From: Thiotrichales bacterium
Lineage (GTDB): Bacteria; Pseudomonadota; Gammaproteobacteria; UWMA-0217
Reading direction: 5' to 3'
Length of the DNA stretch: 9,489 nt
NCBI GenBank assembly: GCA_024763135.1
Contig: JANTGD010000117.1
Coordinates: forward strand, 1-9,489
Shown: positions 1-5,669 of the stretch, one piece after another
How the letters are laid out: each line of letters starts with the position of its first letter
Numbering within the stretch: the stretch's first letter is position 1
Notes under the pieces: model-generated
The model's database searches: none
The model's input: only the letters and a program-made list of their open reading frames with translations
What the model was told of the DNA's origin: nothing
Position numbers and translations under genes: made by a program

Positions 1-398
1 GCTCGCGCAAAAGTAGCTAGCCAAACAGATGATGACATTACCGCAGGCCTTTAGCCCGTTAACGAGGATCTATCATTTCCGAAGACTTGCGCCTGAGAGC
101 CTGCCGAGCATGGGAATCGTGGTGTAGAGACGCGATTTTGAAACCCTTGTATGCAACGAATTGAGTCACAACAAGCGGCGAAAATTCATGCACCCACAGC
201 AGGCCATATAGTCTCAAACAGACAAAACACGCACTTCATTATAATGGCTTGCTTTTAGTACGCTCTTGTTGCCCAAAATCGTCCCGGACGCGACGTCTCG
301 CTCGGCACAGGCTTGACATCGCCTAAACTACGAACGGCGGGGTATTATGGCAAGCCGCACAGCGGAACACCAACTGTTGTTCCCCGATAGACGCCATT
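1..398. other. Gene-poor stretch beyond rseC, no assignable gene
   Basis: No complete gene is recognisable here on either strand. The only notable open stretch is on the minus strand, 235 down to the TAA at 59-61: 58 codons without an ATG, with possible TTG (217) or GTG (193) starts. An 8-base self-complementary ATTATAAT at 238-245 lies just upstream of it. An inverted repeat, GGAACA (364-369) with TGTTCC (378-383), lies 16 bases past the rseC stop but has no following T run, so I do not call it a terminator. Related gammaproteobacteria often carry a DegP/MucD-type protease gene or lepA after rseC/mucC. Neither is visible in this interval. Confidence 0.6.
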
Positions 399-923
399 TC
401 AGCGCGTTTTGGGTGGTGTGACGCGCTGCGACTGTTGGCGCCCTAAGGCAGTGTCCTTGATAGGTTGAAAAGACACCGGCATGGCCGGCTGTGTGACTTG
501 TCGCAGCATCACAGGCTGAAACCTGCCACTCTGCTCAAACTTTCCCATCCACCGGCGCAACCCAAAAAAACTGGCGGCAAATCCAAGCAAGCCACACACT
601 ATAACGATGGCTTCTGGTGGCGCAAACATCCACTGCACCAAGCCCCCAGCGAGCAAGAGAGCGAGCACAGGTAGGAGATAAACCAGGAGTGCCCCACGCA
701 CCAAACTTCCCTCGTCCAGACCTAACACAACCCAATCACCTGCCTGACTACCCAGCGGGTTTTTCACACGAATCAAACTCTGCTTGTGACCAAACAACTG
801 GCCCAATGCCGCCGTACCGCAACCTTTACGCGCATCACAATGCCCGCAAACTGATTTCCGCTGAATCTCCGCCCAGGCATAGGCGCCCTCGGTTCTCGCT
901 ACCACGGCTTGCTCTTCAATCAT
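399..923 (-). CDS. rseC: Sigma-E operon modulator RseC (MucC/RseC family inner-membrane protein)
   Basis: RseC is a small inner-membrane protein encoded last in the rpoE operon. In E. coli it has a mild positive effect on sigma-E, and homologues take part in SoxR reduction. The 174 residues fit the family (E. coli RseC is about 159). An N-terminal domain carries a cysteine cluster, C26-x2-C29-x5-C35-G, typical of the family and possibly redox- or metal-active. Two hydrophobic segments follow, at about 76-97 and 104-122, and then a polar C-terminal tail. The MIEE start matches the usual family N-terminus. No clear Shine-Dalgarno precedes it, so translation may depend on upstream ribosome traffic. 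It is separated from rseB by 255 bases, an unusually wide gap for this operon. The family assignment is firm; the precise role in this organism is inferred. Confidence 0.93.
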   Translation of the reverse strand: MIEEQAVVARTEGAYAWAEIQRKSVCGHCDARKGCGTAALGQLFGHKQSLIRVKNPLGSQAGDWVVLGLDEGSLVRGALLVYLLPVLALLLAGGLVQWMFAPPEAIVIVCGLLGFAASFFGLRRWMGKFEQSGRFQPVMLRQVTQPAMPVSFQPIKDTALGRQQSQRVTPPKTR

Positions 924-1088
924 TTCTTTGGCTATGTTCTACAAAACTTACAGGAGATGCTGATGAGTGTGATTCTAACAGCTGGAATATGAGTGATGCG
1001 CAATTCAACACGTTACGTCCTGTTGTATCGGACATGATAGGCAGCGGTGCGAGTTTGCGACGTGAAGTGTCCCCGCAGGCTAACGGTG

Positions 1089-1178
1089 ATATCAATCGTT
1101 GCATAAGTTTGTGCAGGTTTGTGCACCCTTACCTCCCGTTGAGGGCGACAGAATGATTGTGCAAGTAACGATTGATAT
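1089..1178. repeat. 90-base segment with perfect 12-bp inverted ends between rseB and rseC
   Basis: ATATCAATCGTT at 1089-1100 is exactly complementary to AACGATTGATAT at 1167-1178, and the right arm abuts the rseB stop codon (1179-1181). The 66-base interior holds three copies of TTGTGCA (1109-1115, 1119-1125, 1157-1163); the first two lie in a tandem GTTTGTGCA pair with a 10-base period. A small apical CCTC/GAGG pairing lies near 1132-1144. In the operon transcript it could fold into one long stem-loop. There is no terminal U run, so it does not look like an ordinary intrinsic terminator. It could be an mRNA-processing or stability element between cistrons, or a small palindromic repeat element; copy number elsewhere in the genome would decide. 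Confidence 0.6.
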
Positions 1179-2417
1179 TCAGGAATCGGCCGACTCCTGA
1201 TGAATTGCGCCAGCCAGCTTTTCGATGGTCGCGACCGGAACAGCCCCCATGACTACAACCCGCCACCGGTCATGCGAAAGTGCGAGCAAGTGCAAAGCAC
1301 CCGATGCAACAATCCTATTTTCCGGCATTTTCGAGAATAGGGAAGGATCGTCCTGCACAATAAAGATAGAGATCGTTGCAATCCCATCATCCACCACCAC
1401 ATGCTCTACAGGCTGGACCACACCCGGCAGGTTCCGATTTTGCACACTCACCACGCGAAACCCTTGCGGCAGCGCATCAATAAACCAACCATTGCTGAGA
1501 TTAAAACGACGCGCCTCCCGGTCACCGGGTTCGAGAATCGTGAAATCCTTGCCGCGCATGGTGGCCTGCAAGGATGCCGTCGCCACCTTTTCTGGTAGTG
1601 TCAGACGAGTGAAGACCAATTGTTCCTTAGGTTGCCCAGCCTTATCGAGAACCTGCGATTTGAGCAGGAGGCCCGTTTCTTTCTCCAAACAAAGCCGATA
1701 CCCATAGCGAAATGCATCGTGTGGCACAATGGACACCACCTGGCAGGCAAAATCCGCAACCTGCTCTTCACCCTCAAGATAGTAGTCATAATTTGGGCTG
1801 TCGACGGCAAAGCTCCGCGCTAGGTTGGCCAATGACCCTCCGCGGCGATTGACCAATACCAGCTTGTTCTGTGGAATCACATAAAACTGATGTTTGTCAT
1901 CACGCACCCACTCTTTATCCTGACCTGTGACAGTCGAAATGCGTTCTCGCTCGCCGTGCTGATCAAACGCATGCACAATTGTCATGGTTTCGACCTTCGG
2001 CCCATTGATATAGATAAAACTGCCTTCGTAATTGAGATAAGCCTGCGCGGCACTCATTTTTTCTAACCACTGCTGTGCCGCAACGCGGTCATCTGCCCGG
2101 AGAGGAGAAATCGCAAGCAGCACGAGCACCCCCCCCCACCAGAACACCCATGGCAGTGATAAGGGTTGCACCAGATTTCGAAGGAATGAAACCAGTCCAC
2201 ACGACTCGTCGGGCCGCGTAGCGAGTACTTTACAGGGCATTTTCCGCCAAGTGTTTGGCGCCCGGGAGTTCGCGGGCAGCAGCGAGACGGCGACGAGCGG
2301 CCAGAACGATTGCACGCGCATCACTGCACGGCGGAAGTTCGTTACAAGGGAAATCAGATGAAGTCCCCGTACTCGGCGCAGACACGATCCACAGCAGTCA
2401 ACTGTAAGATTCAGCAT
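1179..2417 (-). CDS. rseB: Periplasmic sigma-E regulator RseB (MucB), start uncertain
   Basis: RseB binds the periplasmic part of RseA and shields it from DegS cleavage until lipopolysaccharide or lipoprotein stress signals release it. The family part runs from about residue 109 to 412: a large LolA-like domain (about 112-290) and a small C-terminal domain (about 300-405). A signal peptide with hydrophobic core GVLVLLAISPLRA ends at about A108. The ATG at 2417 is chosen because GGGAGG lies 11 bases upstream, directly after the rseA stop. This start adds roughly 60-80 residues before the signal peptide that look unlike RseB (E. coli RseB is about 318 residues). Alternatives are ATG 2240 and GTG 2171 in this frame, or GTG 2202/ATG 2151 in another frame if the nine-G run at 2129-2137 were eight. 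Family is sure; N-terminus is not. Confidence 0.88.
   Translation of the reverse strand: MLNLTVDCCGSCLRRVRGLHLISLVTNFRRAVMRVQSFWPLVAVSLLPANSRAPNTWRKMPCKVLATRPDESCGLVSFLRNLVQPLSLPWVFWWGGVLVLLAISPLRADDRVAAQQWLEKMSAAQAYLNYEGSFIYINGPKVETMTIVHAFDQHGERERISTVTGQDKEWVRDDKHQFYVIPQNKLVLVNRRGGSLANLARSFAVDSPNYDYYLEGEEQVADFACQVVSIVPHDAFRYGYRLCLEKETGLLLKSQVLDKAGQPKEQLVFTRLTLPEKVATASLQATMRGKDFTILEPGDREARRFNLSNGWFIDALPQGFRVVSVQNRNLPGVVQPVEHVVVDDGIATISIFIVQDDPSLFSKMPENRIVASGALHLLALSHDRWRVVVMGAVPVATIEKLAGAIHQESADS
2129..2137. repeat. Homopolymer of nine C/G in the rseB signal-peptide codons
   Basis: The plus strand reads nine consecutive C, so the rseB coding strand reads nine G within the codons for the W-W-G-G-V stretch just before the signal-peptide hydrophobic core. 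Runs of this length are prone to slipped-strand mispairing and also to sequencing error. Loss of one G would join the downstream RseB frame to a different upstream frame that also has start codons (ATG 2151, GTG 2202). Confidence 0.9.
2245..2260. repeat. Perfect 6-bp hairpin in the rseA-rseB junction
   Basis: CGCCAA (2245-2250) and TTGGCG (2255-2260) form a perfect stem with a four-base loop. On the transcript of the operon it lies 5 bases before the internal ATG at 2240 of rseB. A compact hairpin here fits a non-coding, structured leader better than a conserved coding segment, but this is inference. Confidence 0.4.
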
Positions 2418-2428
2418 GAATGTGGCTG

Positions 2429-2434
2429 CCTCCC
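2429..2434 (-). promoter_or_regulatory. Ribosome binding site favouring the ATG at 2417 for rseB
   Basis: The minus strand reads GGGAGG immediately after the rseA stop codon and 11 bases before the ATG at 2417. It is the strongest Shine-Dalgarno in the rseA-rseB junction and argues that translation starts at 2417. The protein it would make begins with sequence atypical for RseB. Confidence 0.5.
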
Positions 2435-3118
2435 TTATTGCGCGTCGGAATCAAATCCCACAATCCTCACCTGAGGCAAAAACCCCATGTGGGCAGCGAA
2501 CTCAGCGTGGGAAGCCAAAAAACTGTTCAATACCGTATCATCGAGGAAGACGGCTGCCCGCTGCGACGTAGCAGACGCCATTGTTCCCATTTGCGCTGGG
2601 GTCGGAGAGCTAACCGGGGTAACTTCTGTCGATTTGTCTGCTTCCGTCACCTCAGACTGGGCCACGGCTGATTCGGCACTCGCACCTGGCGCAACTGTTG
2701 GCTCCTGCAGAGTAAGGGAGGGACCCGCCGGCTCTGGAGCGACAGGAACAAGGTAACGGCTAACGAACAACAGCGAGAGCGCCGCGACCGACGCAGCTAT
2801 CGCCACCCCTACGAAAGGTTTGAACCAATGGGTAGCGCGCTTGGCCTGTTTTTGCGATTGCGCAACGACATAGGCAGGTTGTTTTTCAATGCGCTCCATC
2901 ACCGTTTCGGTGAATGCGGGATCCAACGCTTCGATGGGTTCCTTGCGTAAAATGCTTCCAATGACTTGATAACGGGTCCATTTTTCACGCAGCTCAGGGG
3001 ATTCCAGGAGCTCATGAACCATTCTCCGGGCTTCAAAATCGCCCAGCTCATCATCAGTAAACGTCGACAACCTTTCCTGAAAAGGCGTTTTCATCTGCTT
3101 GCTCGTTTCCTTCTCCAT
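2435..3118 (-). CDS. rseA: Anti-sigma-E factor RseA (MucA-like)
   Basis: RseA is a single-pass inner-membrane protein. Its cytoplasmic N-terminus binds and inactivates RpoE, and stepwise cleavage by DegS and RseP frees the sigma factor. Residues about 10-80 form the sigma-binding domain, with the family pattern of an Asp/Glu-rich start (TDDEL) followed by an R-x-x-Y motif (WTRYQ). A single membrane segment spans about 101-121. A Pro/Ser/Ala/Glu-rich periplasmic linker follows, and the C-terminal region ends in HAEFAAHMGFLPQVRIVGF, the conserved end seen in Muc-type proteins. Length is 227 residues against 216 in E. coli. M9 (base 3094) aligns better with family N-termini than M1, and M1 has no Shine-Dalgarno, so the true protein may be eight residues shorter. 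The gene follows rpoE by 81 bases. Confidence 0.94.
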   Translation of the reverse strand: MEKETSKQMKTPFQERLSTFTDDELGDFEARRMVHELLESPELREKWTRYQVIGSILRKEPIEALDPAFTETVMERIEKQPAYVVAQSQKQAKRATHWFKPFVGVAIAASVAALSLLFVSRYLVPVAPEPAGPSLTLQEPTVAPGASAESAVAQSEVTEADKSTEVTPVSSPTPAQMGTMASATSQRAAVFLDDTVLNSFLASHAEFAAHMGFLPQVRIVGFDSDAQ

Positions 3119-3150
3119 GAACTATAGGCAATATCCGTTCAAAATAGTTC
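3119..3150 (-). promoter_or_regulatory. Stem-loop with sigma-E-like -35 motif before rseA
   Basis: On the minus strand GGAACTAT (3151 down to 3144) is followed, after 18 bases, by ATAGTTC (3125-3119), which directly touches the rseA ATG. The 7-base arms GAACTAT/ATAGTTC are perfect complements. GGAACTA differs by one base from the sigma-E -35 consensus GGAACTT, but no good sigma-E -10 (TCTGA or TCAAA type) is at the right distance. It may be an mRNA hairpin that limits rseA translation from the first ATG, or a weak internal promoter. Confidence 0.3.
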
Positions 3151-3199
3151 CACAGCAATGCGTCATATAATCCCTAAAGTTTTGCAGGACTTAGTCTGA

Positions 3200-3793
3200 T
3201 CAACGGCTGAGCAGAGGTTCCAACACCTTGTCGATAACCTCTCGCGCCCGGAAGATTCTCGATCTCACCGTACCAATCGGGCACGCCATTGTACTTGCAA
3301 TCTCGTCGTAACTCATGCCTTCGACTTCGCGTAACAAAATCGCGGTTTTCAGCTCCTGCGGCAGCCCCTCAATGGTCTGTAGCACGATTGTTTCGATCTC
3401 CTGAGCGAGCAACATACGCTCTGGTGAACCGATATCCCGCAAAGCAGCATTGTCTGAATACAGTTCTGCATCTTGTGCACTGATCTCAGATTCCGGAGTA
3501 CGGCGCTTTTCCGCCACCAGATGATTTTTGGCCGTATTAATCGCAATCCGATACAGCCAGGTATAAAAAGCACTCTCACCACGGAAGGTTTCTAACCCCC
3601 TGTACGCCTTGACAAACGCCTCCTGCGCGACATCCAGGGCTATGCTCGGATCATTGACATAACGCTGCACCAGGGTGATTATTTTTGCCTGGTACTTTTG
3701 AACCAGTAGATCGAATGCCGCTTTGTCCCCTTTTTGGACCCGCAATACGAGCTCTTTATCCGTGACGTTGTCGCCACATGTTTTGGTATTCAC
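3200..3793 (-). CDS. rpoE: RNA polymerase sigma factor RpoE (sigma-E / AlgU)
   Basis: This is an extracytoplasmic-function sigma factor that directs RNA polymerase to envelope-stress promoters and is held inactive by RseA. The 197 residues compare with 191 in E. coli and align along nearly the whole length. Region 2 (about 28-98) contains the characteristic QEAFVKAYRGLETFRG and SAFYTWLYRIAINTAKN stretches, which bind core polymerase and melt the -10 element. Region 4 (about 140-192) contains the helix-turn-helix SYDEIASTMACPIGTVRSRIF, which reads the -35. The start is GTG at 3793, backed by a strong AGAGGTG four bases upstream. It is first in the operon, divergent from nadB with 126 bases between. 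I do not see a convincing autoregulatory sigma-E promoter in that gap. Confidence 0.97.
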   Translation of the reverse strand: MNTKTCGDNVTDKELVLRVQKGDKAAFDLLVQKYQAKIITLVQRYVNDPSIALDVAQEAFVKAYRGLETFRGESAFYTWLYRIAINTAKNHLVAEKRRTPESEISAQDAELYSDNAALRDIGSPERMLLAQEIETIVLQTIEGLPQELKTAILLREVEGMSYDEIASTMACPIGTVRSRIFRAREVIDKVLEPLLSR

Positions 3794-3797
3794 GAAA

Positions 3798-3804
3798 CAC
3801 CTCT
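3798..3804 (-). promoter_or_regulatory. Ribosome binding site of rpoE (decides the GTG start)
   Basis: The minus strand reads AGAGGTG, four bases before GTG at 3793. This near-ideal Shine-Dalgarno selects GTG 3793 as the rpoE start, although no ATG is available nearby. Confidence 0.8.
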
Positions 3805-3919
3805 GAGTCTTTTATTATTTTCGGCATTCCATGCATCTTGTGTTTAATGCTTCCGGCGCCCCCCTGGAATAAAAGTCCTCCAAGAGATTTCCGATCATTA
3901 TGGCAAAAAACCCGACGAA

Positions 3920-5545
3920 ATGAACCTCCCGCAACAATCACAGCTTGAATTCAGTCACGATGTTCTGATTATTGGCAGCGGCGCGGCCGGCCTCACGCTC
4001 GCACTTCACTTAGCCAAGACGCACACAGTCGCGGTATTGAGCAAGGTGGAAATCACTGAAAGCAGTACGTTTTACGCTCAAGGAGGCATTTCTGCCGTGG
4101 TGGCCGACGATGATACGATCGAGTCGCATATTGCCGACACCCTGGACGCCGGTGCCGGCCTATGTGATCCCGAGGCCGTCGAATTCACGGTCAAACACGG
4201 TAAACAGGCGATCGACTGGCTGCTGGAATTGGGCGTGCCGTTTACCCGCCATCCGGACTCAGAAAAAGGAGGAGAGGCACTCCATCTGACGCGAGAGGGA
4301 GGACACAGCCATCGGCGTGTGGTGCATGCCGACGATGCAACCGGTCAGGCCATCGAAACCACGCTGGTCGCACAGGCACGGCGTCACGAAAACATCGAAC
4401 TGTTTGAACATCATTTAGCAATCGACCTGATCAAGTCTCCGGATCCTGGTCCACGCCGCTGCATAGGTGCCTATGTCCTCGACAGAAACGCCGGGCACAT
4501 CGATGTATTTCGGGCCAGCCATGTCGTACTCGCCTCCGGCGGTTCCAGTAAGGTTTATCTGTACACCAGCAATCCCGATGGCTCAACAGGAGATGGCATC
4601 GCCATGGCCTGGCGTGCAGGCTGCCGTGTGGCCAATATGGAGTTTATTCAGTTCCACCCTACCTGCCTTTACCACCCCAAGGCTAAATCCTTCTTGATCA
4701 GCGAAGCCGTCAGAGGCGAAGGCGGGGTACTGAAACTACCCAATGGCGAGCGCTTTATGCCGCGGTTCGACGCGCGTGCAGAACTGGCGCCCCGGGATAT
4801 TGTGGCACGCGCAATCGACCACGAAATGAAACGTTTGGGTGTGGATCACGTCTACTTGGATATTTCACACCAATCTTCCGAGTTTATTATTCAGCATTTT
4901 CCAACCATTTACGCGCGCTGCCTCCAGTACGGTTTCGATATGACGCGCGAACCCCTGCCCGTCGTCCCTGCCGCGCACTACACCTGCGGCGGGGTCATGA
5001 CTGACCTATATGCCCGCACCGACCTGAAAGGACTCTACGCGATTGGCGAGGTTTCTTATACCGGATTACACGGTGCCAATCGTATGGCCAGTAACTCCTT
5101 ATTGGAGTGCTTGGTATTTGCCCGCGCTGCCGCGGAACAAATCAAAACCTCCAATGCAGAATCCCCTTGGCAGGGTACAATTCCAGCCTGGGACGAAAGC
5201 ATGGTCACCGATTCCGATGAACACGTTGTGGTCACACACAACTGGGACGAGATTCGACGCTTCATGTGGGACTATGTGGGCATTGTCAGGACGACCAAAC
5301 GGCTCGAGCGGGCCAAGCACCGCATCGATCTGCTACATCGAGAAATCTTCGAGTATTACTCCAATTTCAAAGTCACGGCAGATCTCATTGAACTGCGCAA
5401 CCTTGCGCAAGTAGCTGAGCTGATCATCAGCGCTGCAATGTCCCGCAAAGAGAGTCGCGGGCTCCACTTTATCCGAGATTTTCCAAACCCCGACCCCACG
5501 CTCGATCACAAACCCACGATTATGACACCAGAGCGCTCGCATTGA
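3920..5545 (+). CDS. nadB: L-aspartate oxidase NadB
   Basis: NadB is a cytoplasmic FAD enzyme that oxidises L-aspartate to iminoaspartate, using oxygen or fumarate as acceptor. Quinolinate synthase (NadA) then makes quinolinate for de novo NAD synthesis. The 541 residues match E. coli (540). The FAD-binding motif IIGSGAAGL lies at 17-25 and is followed by the STFYAQGGISAV stretch (about 49-60). By alignment with E. coli NadB, active-site residues are present at H246 (QFHPT), R292 (PRDIV), H353 (AAHYTCGG) and R388 (GANRMASNS). The E. coli Thr259-Glu260 pair is Ser261-Glu262 here, a conservative change. The C-terminal helical domain carries WDYVGIVRTTKRLERA (450-465). The start has no clear Shine-Dalgarno and overlaps a 7-codon ORF by ATGA. 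NadA is not in the window. Confidence 0.97.
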   Translation: MNLPQQSQLEFSHDVLIIGSGAAGLTLALHLAKTHTVAVLSKVEITESSTFYAQGGISAVVADDDTIESHIADTLDAGAGLCDPEAVEFTVKHGKQAIDWLLELGVPFTRHPDSEKGGEALHLTREGGHSHRRVVHADDATGQAIETTLVAQARRHENIELFEHHLAIDLIKSPDPGPRRCIGAYVLDRNAGHIDVFRASHVVLASGGSSKVYLYTSNPDGSTGDGIAMAWRAGCRVANMEFIQFHPTCLYHPKAKSFLISEAVRGEGGVLKLPNGERFMPRFDARAELAPRDIVARAIDHEMKRLGVDHVYLDISHQSSEFIIQHFPTIYARCLQYGFDMTREPLPVVPAAHYTCGGVMTDLYARTDLKGLYAIGEVSYTGLHGANRMASNSLLECLVFARAAAEQIKTSNAESPWQGTIPAWDESMVTDSDEHVVVTHNWDEIRRFMWDYVGIVRTTKRLERAKHRIDLLHREIFEYYSNFKVTADLIELRNLAQVAELIISAAMSRKESRGLHFIRDFPNPDPTLDHKPTIMTPERSH

Positions 5546-5604
5546 CGAAAAGACAAACCATCACTGCAATGTGCCTTGCAATCACCCGGAAAATGTCGCA
5601 ACTT

Positions 5605-5633
5605 TTGACGAAAATCAAGACTAGTGTCAGGAT
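5605..5633 (+). promoter_or_regulatory. Candidate sigma-70 promoter for map-glnD
   Basis: TTGACG (5605-5610) is followed after exactly 17 bases by CAGGAT (5628-5633), preceded by TGT, which gives an extended -10 (TGN). The -35 matches the consensus at five of six bases and the -10 at three of six. It would start transcription around 5640, about 30 bases before map. It is the best promoter-like site in the nadB-map gap, and no terminator is seen after nadB, so read-through from nadB is also possible. Confidence 0.35.
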
Positions 5634-5669
5634 TGGCGGTCTTTTGCAAACAATGACCGACCATCTTTA

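Noticed and set aside
238..245. Palindromic ATTATAAT as a -10 element for either strand
   Set aside because: No acceptable -35 lies 16-18 bases upstream in either direction, and an 8-base AT palindrome is common by chance.
313..348. TTGACA (313-318) and TATTAT (343-348) on the plus strand, as a promoter
   Set aside because: The spacer is 24 bases, far beyond the 16-19 that sigma-70 uses, and no gene follows on the plus strand.
364..383. Inverted repeat GGAACA/TGTTCC after rseC as the operon terminator
   Set aside because: Only six consecutive base pairs and no T run after it on the minus strand.
617..1156. 179-codon plus-strand open frame antisense to rseC
   Set aside because: It overlaps the well-supported rseC on the other strand, shows no family motif and has the composition of a reverse-strand shadow.
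3801..3831. Minus-strand GGAATGC, 16-base A-rich spacer, then CTCAGA as a sigma-E promoter for rpoE
   Set aside because: The transcript would begin at or inside the rpoE start codon and lose the strong AGAGGTG ribosome binding site, so it cannot be the working promoter.
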